Origin: Reyranella sp.
Lineage (GTDB): Bacteria; Pseudomonadota; Alphaproteobacteria; Reyranellales; Reyranellaceae
Length of the DNA stretch: 33,109 nt
NCBI GenBank assembly: GCA_019745575.1
Contig: JAIETA010000163.1
Coordinates: 1 to 33,109, forward strand
Direction of reading: 5' to 3'
Shown piece by piece: positions 14,871 through 23,471 of the stretch (position 1 is its first letter; every line of letters begins with the position of its first letter). The notes under the pieces are model-generated. The model was not told where the DNA came from and made no database searches. It was given only the letters and a program-made list of their open reading frames with translations. A program made the position numbers and the translations under genes.

Positions 14871-15854
14871 ATGTCCGTTCTGGTCACCGGGGTCGCCGGC
14901 TTCATCGGCTCGCACGTCGCCGGAGCCCTGCTGGCGCGGGGCGAGGCCGTGGTCGGCGTCGACAACTTCTCCGACTACTACGACCCGGTGCTGAAGTTCG
15001 CGCGGCTGAAGCCGCTGCGCGAGGACAAGGGTTTTCACTTCCTCGAGGCCGACGTGGCCGACCGCACCGCGATGCTGGATCTCGCCCGCCAGTACGGCGA
15101 TCTCGACCGTATCGTGCACCTGGCGGCGCAGCCCGGCGTGCGCCATTCGATGGTCGATCCCTACATCTACGTGCAGACCAACGTTATGGGTCATCTCGTG
15201 ATGCTGGAGCTGGCGCGCGGCCTCGCCACGCAAAAAGAGGGCGGCCTAAAACACTTCGTCTACGCCTCGTCCTCGTCGGTCTATGGCGGCAACGCCAAGC
15301 TGCCGTTTGCCGTGTCGGACCCGGTCGACCGGCCGGTGTCGCTCTACGCCGCCACCAAGCGCGCCGACGAGCTGATGACCGAGACTTATGGCCATCTCTA
15401 CGGCCTCCGCGCGACCGGCCTGCGCTACTTCACGGTCTACGGGCCGTGGGGCCGGCCCGACATGTCGCCCTGGATCTTCGCCAAGGCGATCCACGAAGGC
15501 CGCACGCTGCATCTCAATCATCAGGGCCGCATCAGGCGCGACTTCAGCTACATCGACGACATCGTGGCCGGCACGCTGGCCGTGCTCGACAGGCCGCCGG
15601 CCGCGGCCGGCCACCGGGTCTACAACCTGGGCGCCGCGCGGAGCGAGGACATCGGCCGAGTCGTGGCGCTGTTCGAGAAGGCGCTGGGCCGCACGGCCCA
15701 GGTCGAGCTGAGGCCGGGCGAGCCCGGCGACATGCCGGAAACCGCGGCCGACATCGAAGGCACCACGCGCGACTTCGGCTGGACGCCCAAGGTGACGGTC
15801 GAGCAGGGCATTCCGCTCTTCGTCGACTGGTTCAAGACGTACAATCGGCTCTGA
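14871..15854 (+). CDS. NAD-dependent epimerase, UDP-glucuronate 4-epimerase-like
   Basis: A 327-residue extended short-chain dehydrogenase. TGVAGFIGSH (6-15) is the NAD Rossmann motif, D31 in VGVDNFSDYYD binds the adenosine ribose, YASSSSVYGG (131-140) supplies the catalytic Ser, and YAATK gives Tyr159 and Lys163. LRYFTVYGPWGRPDMSPW is characteristic of UDP-GlcA 4-epimerases, so it probably makes UDP-galacturonate for surface polysaccharide. The long KP-rich NFSDYYDP segment also fits. No other polysaccharide genes are adjacent except the epimerase fusion at 19166. It is divergent from IorAB over 170 bp, where I see no convincing promoter. Confidence 0.88.
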   Translation: MSVLVTGVAGFIGSHVAGALLARGEAVVGVDNFSDYYDPVLKFARLKPLREDKGFHFLEADVADRTAMLDLARQYGDLDRIVHLAAQPGVRHSMVDPYIYVQTNVMGHLVMLELARGLATQKEGGLKHFVYASSSSVYGGNAKLPFAVSDPVDRPVSLYAATKRADELMTETYGHLYGLRATGLRYFTVYGPWGRPDMSPWIFAKAIHEGRTLHLNHQGRIRRDFSYIDDIVAGTLAVLDRPPAAAGHRVYNLGAARSEDIGRVVALFEKALGRTAQVELRPGEPGDMPETAADIEGTTRDFGWTPKVTVEQGIPLFVDWFKTYNRL

Positions 15855-15919
15855 GGGGCGTCTGTGACTTGCGCGGAACTGCGCACGGCCCCATCTCTGG
15901 GGGCATCAGGAGTGTGTGA

Positions 15920-17689
15920 ATGAGTGCAATGCTGGGCGACCTGCCGACCTGGAACCTCGCCGACCTCTATTCCAGCCCGACCGGGCCCGACCTCGAAGCC
16001 GACCTGGCGCGGGCGGCAGCCGACGCCGAGGCCTTCGCCCGCGACCATGAGGGCAAGGTGGCCGGGCTCGACGGCAAGGCGCTGGGCGGCGCGATTGCCC
16101 GGTACGAGCAGATGTCGGACCGCATGGGCCGCATCGGCTCCTTCGCCCAGCTGCATTATGCCGGCGACATGGCCGATCCGGAGCGCGGCCGGTTTTCGCA
16201 GAACGTCTCGGAGAAGCTGACTGACATCGGCGCCCGGCTGGTGTTCTTCCGGCTGGAGATCAACCGCATCGAAGATGCCGACCTCGCGGTCCGGATGGCG
16301 GTGCCGGAGCTCGCCAAGTACGCGCCGTGGCTGCGCGACCTCCGGGTGTTCCGCCCGCACCAGCTGTCGGACGAGCTGGAGAAGGCGCTGCACGAGAAGC
16401 ACGTGGTCGGCCGTGCCGCCTGGTCGCGGCTGTTCGACGAGACCATCGCGCGGCTGCGCTATCCCTTTCGCAACGAGGTGCTGACCGAGCCGCAGATCCT
16501 CGACAAGCTCTCGAGCAAGGACGCCGAGGTGCGGCGCGACGCGGCCAAATCCTTCGGCAAGGTGCAGGGCGACAACATCGCGGTCTTTTCGCTGATCACC
16601 AACACGCTGGCCAAGGACAAGGAGATCGAGGATCGCTGGCGCAAGTATCCGCGGCCGCAGTCGTCGATGAACCTCGCCAACTGCGTCGAGGACGAGGTGG
16701 TGGATGCGCTGGCCTCGTCGGTGAAGGCGGCCTATCCCAGGCTCGCCCACCGCTACTACAAGCTGAAAGCCAAGTGGTTCGGCGTCGAGACCATGCCCTA
16801 CTGGGACCGCAACGCGCCGCTGCCCGAGCATGACGACCGCACGATCGCGTGGCCCGAGGCGACCCGGATCGTGCTCGATGCCTACGGCGCGTTTTCGCCG
16901 GAGCTGGCCCAGGTCGGCAAGAAGTTCTTCGACAATGCCTGGATCGACGCGCCGGCGCGGCCGGGCAAGTCGCCCGGCGCCTTCGCCCATCCCACGGTGC
17001 CGTCGGCGCATCCCTATCTGCTGCTGAACTACCAGGGCAAGGTGCGGGACGTCATGACGCTGGCGCACGAGCTGGGCCATGGCGTGCACCAGGTGCTGGC
17101 CGGCGGGCAGGGCGCGCTGATGGCCGACACGCCGCTGACCCTGGCCGAGACCGCCTCGGTGTTCGGCGAGATGCTGACCTTCCAGTCGCTGCTCAAGACG
17201 GCGCCCGACAAGGCCACGCGCAAGGCCATGCTGGCCGGCAAGGTCGAGGACATGCTGAACACGGTGGTGCGCCAGATCGCCTTCTACGATTTCGAGCAGC
17301 GCCTGCACATGGCGCGGCGCGAAGGAGAACTCACGCCCGACGCCATCGGCGAGATCTGGATGGCGGTGCAGACCGAGAGCCTGGGGCCGGCCTTCGCCTT
17401 CGACGACGAATACCGCGCCTACTGGTCCTACATCGGCCACTTCATCCATTCGCCGTTCTATGTCTATGCCTACGCCTTCGGCGACTGCCTGGTGAACTCG
17501 CTCTACGCCGCCTACCAGGCCGCGCCCGAGGGTTTCCAGACCAAGTACCTCGACATGCTGAAGGCGGGCGGCGTGAAGCGGCACAAGGAGCTTTTGGCGC
17601 CGTTCGGCCTCGATGCCTCGGACCCGGCCTTCTGGGACAAGGGGCTGGGCGTGATCTCGGGCTTCGTCGATGAATTGGAGGCGCTTTAG
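15920..17689 (+). CDS. pepF: M3-family oligoendopeptidase (PepF type)
   Basis: A 589-residue zinc metallopeptidase of the M3B clan. The zinc motif HELGHGVHQ gives His383, Glu384 and His387, with the third ligand Glu in the later LAETASVFGEML. N-terminal LPTWNLADLYSSPTGPDLEADL and C-terminal SYIGHFIHSPFYVYAYAFGDCLVNSLY are typical. No signal peptide is present, so it is cytoplasmic and probably degrades oligopeptides of about 6-20 residues. The start at ATG 15920 has AGGAG about 8 nt upstream. It follows the epimerase by 65 nt. Confidence 0.93.
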   Translation: MSAMLGDLPTWNLADLYSSPTGPDLEADLARAAADAEAFARDHEGKVAGLDGKALGGAIARYEQMSDRMGRIGSFAQLHYAGDMADPERGRFSQNVSEKLTDIGARLVFFRLEINRIEDADLAVRMAVPELAKYAPWLRDLRVFRPHQLSDELEKALHEKHVVGRAAWSRLFDETIARLRYPFRNEVLTEPQILDKLSSKDAEVRRDAAKSFGKVQGDNIAVFSLITNTLAKDKEIEDRWRKYPRPQSSMNLANCVEDEVVDALASSVKAAYPRLAHRYYKLKAKWFGVETMPYWDRNAPLPEHDDRTIAWPEATRIVLDAYGAFSPELAQVGKKFFDNAWIDAPARPGKSPGAFAHPTVPSAHPYLLLNYQGKVRDVMTLAHELGHGVHQVLAGGQGALMADTPLTLAETASVFGEMLTFQSLLKTAPDKATRKAMLAGKVEDMLNTVVRQIAFYDFEQRLHMARREGELTPDAIGEIWMAVQTESLGPAFAFDDEYRAYWSYIGHFIHSPFYVYAYAFGDCLVNSLYAAYQAAPEGFQTKYLDMLKAGGVKRHKELLAPFGLDASDPAFWDKGLGVISGFVDELEAL

Positions 17690-17708
17690 CGATGTCGATG
17701 GAGAACAG

Positions 17709-17815
17709 CCTCATGCTGAGGAGCGCGCGCAGCGCGCGTCTCGAAGCATGGGCCGCACGCACTCTGTTGCCCACCCTTCGAGACGCGACCCTGCGGGTCG
17801 CTCCTCAGGGTGAGG
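17709..17815. repeat. Long imperfect palindromic intergenic repeat
   Basis: The left arm 17709-17752 (from CCTCATGCTGAGGAGCG to GTCTCGAAGCATGGG) and right arm 17770-17815 (from CCCACCCTTCGAGACGC to CTCCTCAGGGTGAGG) are reverse complements with some mismatches. They enclose a 17-nt loop and each arm holds a smaller inner hairpin. Elements of this kind, with a CTTCGAGACGC and CTCCTCAGG core, are abundant in several alphaproteobacterial genomes. It fills the 142 bp between the peptidase and the ABC1 kinase. Confidence 0.75.
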
Positions 17816-17831
17816 TGGCGTTGTAACTGGT

Positions 17832-19169
17832 ATGGCCGCTGACGAGGGCGACTCGCTGGGCGGGCGGCTCGGCCGTTACGCCAAGGTCGGCTCGTCGGTC
17901 GGCGGCCTCGCCGTAAAACTGGCGGGCCAGCGCTATCTCGGCTTCGCGCTCGACCGCGACAAGCATGCCGGCGAGCTGAAGGCGGCACTCGGCGGACTGA
18001 AAGGCCCGCTGATGAAGGCGGCGCAACTGCTCGCCACCATTCCCGACGCGCTGCCGCCGGAATATGCCCGTGAGCTGGCGCAACTGCAGGCCAACGCGCC
18101 GGCCATGGGCTGGGCCTTCGTGCGCCGCCGCATGGCCTCGGAGCTGGGGCCGGACTGGCAGGCGAAGTTCGCCCGCTTCGACAAGGAGGCCTCGTTCGCG
18201 GCCTCGCTGGGCCAGGTCCATCGCGCGACGCTGCCGGACGGCACCGACGTGGCCTGCAAGCTGCAGTATCCCGACATGGCCTCGGCGCTGGAAGCCGACC
18301 TCAACCAGCTGAAAGTCGTGTTCGCGGTCGGCCAGCGCTTCGACCCGGCGATCCGCACCGACGAGATCCACGCCGAGATCACGATGCGGCTGCGCGAGGA
18401 GCTCGACTACCGCCGCGAGGCCAAGCATGTCGGCCTCTACCGCCACATGCTGCGCACCGAGCCCAACGTGCATGTGCCCGACGTCGTGGCGAGCCATTCG
18501 ACCGACCGGCTGCTCACCATGAGCTGGCTCGCCGGCGGGCCTTTGCTCGACTGGAAGAGCCGCTCCCAGGACGAGAAGGACGCGCTGGCCGTCAACATGT
18601 TCCGCGCCTGGTACGTGCCGTTCTATTCCTACGGCGTGATCCACGGCGATCCGCATCTCGGCAACTACACGGTGCGGCCCGATGGCTCCGTGAACCTGAT
18701 GGATTTCGGCTGCGTGCGCATCTTCCCGCCGCGCTTCGTGCGCGGCTCGATCGAACTCTACCGCGCGCTGATGGCCGACGACGAGGCGCGTGCCGTGGCG
18801 GCCTACGAGGACTGGGGTTTTACGGGCCTCAGCCGCGAGATGATCGCCGTGCTGAACCGCTGGGCGGCGTTCCTCTACGGCCCGCTGATGGACGACCGGC
18901 CGCGGCGCCTCACCGAGGGCATGGCCGAGGGTTATGGCCGCGAGATGGCGCAGAACGTCTTCGGCGAGCTGCGCAAGATGGGCGGCGTGCGGCCGCCGCG
19001 CGAGTTCGTGTTCATGGACCGCGCCGCCATCGGCCTCGGCGCCGTGTTCATCCACCTGCGCGCCTCGATCAACTGGCACCGGCTGTTCGAGGGCATGATC
19101 GAGGGCTTCGACATGGACGCGCTGGCCGCCCGCCAGGACGTCGCGCTGAAAGAGGTGGGGCTGGCGTGA
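17832..19169 (+). CDS. ABC1/AarF/UbiB-family atypical kinase
   Basis: A 445-residue protein of the ABC1 (ADCK/UbiB) kinase-like family, with start at ATG 17832. The conserved N-terminal element reads KAAQ (62-65), where UbiB/ADCK3 proteins have KxGQ. The Ala-rich loop is SFAASLGQVHRA (121-132), Lys143 in VACKLQ binds ATP, HGDPHLGN (271-278) holds the catalytic Asp273, and D291 in MDFGC is the metal Asp. All kinase-site residues are present. The family supports ubiquinone biosynthesis or other lipid steps; no direct substrate is known. There is no C-terminal membrane helix. The stop overlaps the next start (ATGA), which ties it to the epimerase fusion. Confidence 0.9.
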   Translation: MAADEGDSLGGRLGRYAKVGSSVGGLAVKLAGQRYLGFALDRDKHAGELKAALGGLKGPLMKAAQLLATIPDALPPEYARELAQLQANAPAMGWAFVRRRMASELGPDWQAKFARFDKEASFAASLGQVHRATLPDGTDVACKLQYPDMASALEADLNQLKVVFAVGQRFDPAIRTDEIHAEITMRLREELDYRREAKHVGLYRHMLRTEPNVHVPDVVASHSTDRLLTMSWLAGGPLLDWKSRSQDEKDALAVNMFRAWYVPFYSYGVIHGDPHLGNYTVRPDGSVNLMDFGCVRIFPPRFVRGSIELYRALMADDEARAVAAYEDWGFTGLSREMIAVLNRWAAFLYGPLMDDRPRRLTEGMAEGYGREMAQNVFGELRKMGGVRPPREFVFMDRAAIGLGAVFIHLRASINWHRLFEGMIEGFDMDALAARQDVALKEVGLA

Positions 19170-20380
19170 AGGTCCTGGTGACGGGATCCTCGGGCTGGCT
19201 CGGCCAGGCCCTGGTGCCGCGGCTGTTGCGCGACGGACACAAGGTGATCGGGCTCGATCCCGAAGCCGGCGCCACGACAAGCGTGGTCGGGTCCGTCGTC
19301 GACCGCGGGCTGGTGCGCCGCATCATGCGCGACGAAGGCATCGAGGCGATCGTCCACGCCGCCGCGCGTCACAAGCCGCACATCGAGACGCACGACAATT
19401 CCGAGTTCGTGGCGGTGAACGTGCAGGGCACGCTCAATCTCCTGGAGGAGGCGGTGGCGGAAGGCTCCAAGGTCGACCGCTTCGTCTTCACCTCGACGAC
19501 CTCGCTTATGATCTCGCAGCAAATCCGCGACGGCCGGGCGGGCGGCGCCACGGAAGCGATCTGGATCGACGAGACCCTGGCGCCGCTAAAACCGCGCAAC
19601 ATCTACGGCGTCACCAAGCTCGCGGCCGAGGAACTCTGCCGGCTGTTCAATCATCTGCACAGGCTGCCGATCCTGGTACTGCGCACCTCGCGTTTCTTTC
19701 CCGAGGAAGACGACATGGCGCACGCCATCGCCCAGTCGGGCGAAAACACCAAGGCCAATGAGTTCCTGTTCCGCCGACTCTCGGTCGAGGACGCGGCGGA
19801 AGCCCATGTCGTGGCGCTGGCGAAGGCCAGGGAGATCGGCTTCGACACTTTCATCATCTCGGCGATGACGCCGTTTTCGCGCGAGGATTGCCGTGAGCTG
19901 ATCGCCGACGCCCCGTCGGTCGTCGCCCGCTACTTTCCCGACTATCCCGCGCTTTATGCCAGGCGTGACTGGACGATGTTCCAGTCGATCGACCGGGTCT
20001 ACGATGCGAGCAAGGCAGCGCGAAAGCTGGGCTTCATCTGCAAGATGGGCTTTCGCGAGATTCTGAACAATCTCCAGCGTCTACAGATGAGCAGCTCGGA
20101 GCAGTTTCTGTTTGCCTGTGGAGATTTCCAGCAAGCTGAGGTCCAGGAGAGGGTCTTTGGCCATCGTTTGCATGGCAGGCCGGACGCTCTCGTCGGCTTT
20201 CGCCGAGAGCCTTTCGTGCAGCCCTCCAAGGTGGCGGACGAGCGTGTGGACGGGATGGTGTTCGAGGTAACGGACGCAGACCTTGCAGCGGCTGATGCGT
20301 ACGAGCCTCCCAACTACCGACGTTCAAGCGTCAGGACCGCCTCAGGCCTCCTGGCGTGGGTCTACCTCCGACAGAGCTAG
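19166..20380 (+). CDS. NAD-dependent epimerase/dehydratase fused to a GGCT/AIG2-like domain
   Basis: A 404-residue protein from ATG 19166, overlapping the kinase stop. Residues 1-303 are an extended short-chain dehydrogenase: TGSSGWLGQ (6-14), FTSTTS (108-113), YGVTK with Tyr147 and Lys151, and the ordinary end KLGFICKMGFREILNN. Residues about 312-404 match gamma-glutamylcyclotransferase/AIG2-like proteins: FGHRLHGRPDALVGF (331-345), VDGMVFEVTDADLAAADAYE (361-380) and LLAWVYL. E380 sits at the catalytic Glu position of this fold. The usual YG(S/T)L loop is changed to CGDF (318-321). The junction carries MSSSEQF (308-314), which looks like the start of a former separate gene, and the C-terminal DNA is less GC-rich. 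It could be a real bifunctional protein or a recent in-frame merger. Confidence 0.85.
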   Translation: MKVLVTGSSGWLGQALVPRLLRDGHKVIGLDPEAGATTSVVGSVVDRGLVRRIMRDEGIEAIVHAAARHKPHIETHDNSEFVAVNVQGTLNLLEEAVAEGSKVDRFVFTSTTSLMISQQIRDGRAGGATEAIWIDETLAPLKPRNIYGVTKLAAEELCRLFNHLHRLPILVLRTSRFFPEEDDMAHAIAQSGENTKANEFLFRRLSVEDAAEAHVVALAKAREIGFDTFIISAMTPFSREDCRELIADAPSVVARYFPDYPALYARRDWTMFQSIDRVYDASKAARKLGFICKMGFREILNNLQRLQMSSSEQFLFACGDFQQAEVQERVFGHRLHGRPDALVGFRREPFVQPSKVADERVDGMVFEVTDADLAAADAYEPPNYRRSSVRTASGLLAWVYLRQS

Positions 20381-20386
20381 CCATGA

Positions 20387-21049
20387 TCATGCGCCCAGCA
20401 CGAGGCTGCGCACTCTGTGCAGGTCACGCACGACGAAAGTGCAGAGAGACCTGATCTCGTCCGTCGCCTCGAGCAGATCGGGCACCATGATCGTCATCAT
20501 GCCGGCGGCCGCTGCGGAACGGACGCCGTTGTACGAATCTTCAAGGGCCAGGCAGAGACCTGGATCGACCTGCAAACGCTTGGCCGCCAACAGGTACGGG
20601 TCGGGTGCAGGTTTGCCGAAGGCGTAGTCGCCGCTCGCCACGATCTGATGGAAGCGGCCGGCGAGATCGTGCGCGCCGAGATGGTGCTGCACGGTCTTGT
20701 GCGAGGACGAGGTCGCGATGCCGCGCGGCAGGCCCAGCGTGTCCAGTGCCTCGAGCAGTTCGAGGACGCCCGGCTTCACCGTCAATCGGGTCTCGATGAT
20801 CACGTCGAAGTGCCGATGCCAGGTCGCCAGCAGTTCGTCGACGGGAAAAGAGTTGCCGTAGCGATCCAGGAGGAAGGCGCGGGTCTGTGCCCAGGGGCGG
20901 CCGATCATGGTGCGGAAGATGGCGGGCGTGATGTCGTGGCCGAGTTCATCGGCTGCGGTCATGATCGCTTCCTGGTAAAGCGACTCCGTGTCGAACAGCA
21001 GGCCGTCGAGATCGAAGATCACGGCAGCAGGACGGCGCGGGAGATCCAC
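20387..21049 (-). CDS. HAD-superfamily phosphatase/phosphoglucomutase-like protein
   Basis: A 220-residue protein with GTG start at 21049, which shares one base with the stop of the ThDP enzyme gene (TAGTG). Motif I is FDLDGLLFDTE (D13 nucleophile, D15 acid/base), motif II GIATSSSHKT, motif III GKPAPDPYLLAA and motif IV ALEDSYNGVRSAAAAGM. The cap between motifs I and II is the alpha-helical C1 type seen in beta-phosphoglucomutases and sugar-phosphate phosphatases. The substrate is unknown. Tight coupling to the upstream ThDP enzyme suggests a common pathway or a need for matched expression. Confidence 0.9.
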   Translation of the reverse strand: MDLPRRPAAVIFDLDGLLFDTESLYQEAIMTAADELGHDITPAIFRTMIGRPWAQTRAFLLDRYGNSFPVDELLATWHRHFDVIIETRLTVKPGVLELLEALDTLGLPRGIATSSSHKTVQHHLGAHDLAGRFHQIVASGDYAFGKPAPDPYLLAAKRLQVDPGLCLALEDSYNGVRSAAAAGMMTIMVPDLLEATDEIRSLCTFVVRDLHRVRSLVLGA

Positions 21050-22674
21050 TAACCGCGCACCCTCGGCATCATGATCATGTCCCACGGGCTCGGCACGTCG
21101 CCGTGCGGCACCCAGACGAGGGCAGGTGCATTCAGCGCAAACGCCTTGTGCAGCGCGTCTTCGAGCTGCCGGGGGTCGGTCGCCTTGAACGACGCGATGC
21201 CGAAGGAGTCGGCAAGCTTGCCGAAGTCGGGGTTCTGCAGGTCGGAGGCGATCAGGCGGTTGCCGTAGTGCTGCTGCTGGATGCGCTTCACGTTGCCGAA
21301 GGCTGCGTTGTCGAACACCACCACCACAATGGCGAGGTTGTGGCGCGCGGCGGTCGCGAGTTCGCCCACCTGGTACATGAAGCCGCCGTCGCCCGCGATC
21401 GCCAGCACCTTCCTGTCGGGCATTGCGGCCTTGGCGCCCAGTGCCGTGCCGAACCCCCAGCCGAGATTGTCCTGGTAGCCGGGCGAGAGATAGGTGCGCG
21501 GCCTCTCGATCGGCAAGGCGACGCGCGAGGCGAAGCCCATCTGCGAGACCTCGTCGACGAAGATGCCGTCCTCGGGCAGGGCGGCGCGGATCGCCTTCAG
21601 GAACCCATATTGCGGTTCGAGCCGCGACAGCCGTTCGGCGAACCAGGCGCGATGGCCTTTCAGTTCCTCGGCCCGCGAGGTCCGTGCGCGATTGTGCTTC
21701 GGCAGGGCCGCGATCAGGGCGCGCAATTGGGTGGCGGCATCGCCGACCAACGCGGCGTCGGGTTTGCGCAACCGGTCGGGCTCGTCCGGGTCGATGTCGA
21801 GGCGCACGACTTTGAGATTCTTGTCGATGCCCCAGCTGCCGTTCTGGATGAAGAAGCGTGTGCCGATCGCCAGCACCGCGTCGGCGTCCTTCCACAGGCG
21901 ATGGCCGACCGGCATGTCGACGGCGAGGCGATGCGAACTCGGCACGACTCCTCGGCCGCGCCGATATGAGCTGACCGGCGCTTCGAGCAGCTCGGCGAGG
22001 ACGATCACCTCGGCGCTGGCGTCGAGCGCGCCGCCGCCCACCACGATGATCGGCCGCTCGGCCGCGCCCAGGATTTTTGCCGCCGCGGTGATCGCCTCGT
22101 CGTCGATCGCTTCGGCCGGCAACGGCATCGGCTGGTCGGGCAGGGTGACGTCGGCGCGCCGGGCCCAGGTGTCGAGCGCGCATTCCAGCGCGACGGGACG
22201 CGGCCGCCCAGAGGTGGCGTGCCAGATCGCCTGGCTGACCAGGGTCGGCGCCTCCTGTGGGCTCCTGATGCGCTCGGCCCATTTGGTGATGTGGCGCATC
22301 ATGCCGAGCTGGTCGTGGATCTCGTGCAGATGGCCGTGGCCGCGGTCGATGTCGGCCTGCGGGATCTGGCCGATCAGGCCGACGACCGGCGCATTCATGC
22401 CGTAGGCGGTGAGCAGTGCCGCACCGGCATTCAGCATGCCCGGGCCGGGCACCACGGCGAAGGCCTGCGGCTTGCCCGTCACCAGCGCGGCGCCCAGTGC
22501 CATGTAGGCGGCCGTCTGCTCGTGGCGCGGATGGATCACGCGCAATCTGTCGGCGGCGTGGTAGAAGGCGTCGAACAGAGGATCGTTGTGCAGGCCGGGC
22601 AGGGCATAGACCGTGTCGAGGCCGTGGCGGAGAAGGGTTTCGACCGTGGCTTCGGCAGTGCTCAGACGCGGCAT
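21049..22674 (-). CDS. ThDP-dependent acetolactate synthase-like enzyme
   Basis: A 541-residue enzyme with all three domains of the pyruvate-oxidase/acetohydroxyacid-synthase group. The catalytic Glu52 lies in HPRHEQTAAYMALG. The middle domain starts near ERPIIVVGGGALD. The ThDP motif is AIAGDGGFMYQVGELATAA, ending in VVFDNAAFGNVKR. There is no adjacent regulatory subunit gene as would be expected for IlvBN, and the end HGDVPSPWDMIMMP is unlike IlvB, so it is better described as a ThDP enzyme of unknown 2-oxo acid substrate. The start is at ATG 22674, with a promoter that may give a leaderless transcript. Confidence 0.88.
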   Translation of the reverse strand: MPRLSTAEATVETLLRHGLDTVYALPGLHNDPLFDAFYHAADRLRVIHPRHEQTAAYMALGAALVTGKPQAFAVVPGPGMLNAGAALLTAYGMNAPVVGLIGQIPQADIDRGHGHLHEIHDQLGMMRHITKWAERIRSPQEAPTLVSQAIWHATSGRPRPVALECALDTWARRADVTLPDQPMPLPAEAIDDEAITAAAKILGAAERPIIVVGGGALDASAEVIVLAELLEAPVSSYRRGRGVVPSSHRLAVDMPVGHRLWKDADAVLAIGTRFFIQNGSWGIDKNLKVVRLDIDPDEPDRLRKPDAALVGDAATQLRALIAALPKHNRARTSRAEELKGHRAWFAERLSRLEPQYGFLKAIRAALPEDGIFVDEVSQMGFASRVALPIERPRTYLSPGYQDNLGWGFGTALGAKAAMPDRKVLAIAGDGGFMYQVGELATAARHNLAIVVVVFDNAAFGNVKRIQQQHYGNRLIASDLQNPDFGKLADSFGIASFKATDPRQLEDALHKAFALNAPALVWVPHGDVPSPWDMIMMPRVRG

Positions 22675-22682
22675 GTTGATGA

Positions 22683-22710
22683 TCTATAGAGAGCGCGGCG
22701 GGCGATCAAG
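22683..22710 (-). promoter_or_regulatory. Promoter of the ThDP enzyme gene, possibly leaderless
   Basis: On the minus strand, CTTGAT (22710-22705) is followed after 16 nt by TATAGA (22688-22683). The predicted start site, near 22676, is only about two bases before the ATG at 22674. There is no Shine-Dalgarno in the space left, so translation without a leader is likely if this promoter is used. Confidence 0.45.
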
Positions 22711-22719
22711 GCGGGCGTC

Positions 22720-23373
22720 ATGCCGGTGATGTCGGTCATCGCGGTGCGCGTCGTCGCGGTTCTGCTGATGGCGGCCTTTCTCGCCTGGTTCGCCGAGCGG
22801 CGGCTCGACCGCGCCGCCGAGGCCAAGACGTTCTCCGATGTCGCCCGCGTGCCGGCGGTCGACGTGGCGCTGGTGCTGGGCACGGCGCCGATCGGCCCCG
22901 AGGGCGGGCCCAACCGCTACTTCGTCTATCGCCTCGATGCCGCCGCAGCGCTCTACAAGGCGGGCAAGGCCAAGTACCTGATCGCCAGCGGCGCCCGCGA
23001 CGGCGACTACGACGAGCCGACGGCGATGCGCGCCGGCCTGATCGAACGCGGCGTGCCGGCCGAGGCGATCTATCGCGACTTCGGCGGCTACCGCACGCTC
23101 GACTCGGTGGCGCGCGCGCGCCTGATCTACGGCCAGACGCGGCTGGTCATCGTCTCGCAGCGCTTCCACCTCGGCCGCGCGCTGTTCCTGGCGGCGCACG
23201 AAGGCATCGAAGCGTGGGGGTTCGAAGCCCGCGACGTCGACACGCCCTACAGCATTTTTACAGAACTGCGCCGCTACCCCTCGGCCATGCGCGCCTTCTG
23301 GGACGTCTGGTTCAACACCCCGCCGCGCGAGACCGGCGCGCCGGTACGGATCGGCGTCGATCCGGCGGACTAG
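22720..23373 (+). CDS. SanA/YdcF-family (DUF218) membrane-anchored protein
   Basis: A 217-residue protein with one N-terminal transmembrane helix (about 4-22), so the domain is periplasmic. The DUF218 core has VDVALVLGTAPIGPEGGPN, an ALYKAGKAKYLIASGA strand-helix, EPTAMRAGLIERGVP, and the conserved DFGGYRTLDSVARAR followed by VIVSQRFHLGRALFLA. This matches the SanA branch, linked in E. coli to envelope barrier function. The biochemical activity is unknown. The start at ATG 22720 could also be the ATG three codons later. It is divergent from the ThDP gene with a gap of only 45 bp. Confidence 0.85.
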   Translation: MPVMSVIAVRVVAVLLMAAFLAWFAERRLDRAAEAKTFSDVARVPAVDVALVLGTAPIGPEGGPNRYFVYRLDAAAALYKAGKAKYLIASGARDGDYDEPTAMRAGLIERGVPAEAIYRDFGGYRTLDSVARARLIYGQTRLVIVSQRFHLGRALFLAAHEGIEAWGFEARDVDTPYSIFTELRRYPSAMRAFWDVWFNTPPRETGAPVRIGVDPAD

Positions 23374-23471
23374 CCGACATGCGGCGCTTCGCTTGCTGTG
23401 GCATTTGCCATAGGGCAGTCTTCTGGCTCGTCGGTGGCTTCCCTACCCACAGCAGGACGCGGGGGCGAGCG

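Noticed and set aside
15620-17584. A 654-residue minus-strand ORF opposite the M3 peptidase
   Set aside because: Composition is that of a reverse-frame shadow, while the plus strand has the full HELGH enzyme.
17709-17815. Palindrome considered as a rho-independent terminator of the M3 peptidase gene
   Set aside because: It has no T-run, and the two-armed structure with inner hairpins matches a dispersed intergenic repeat better.
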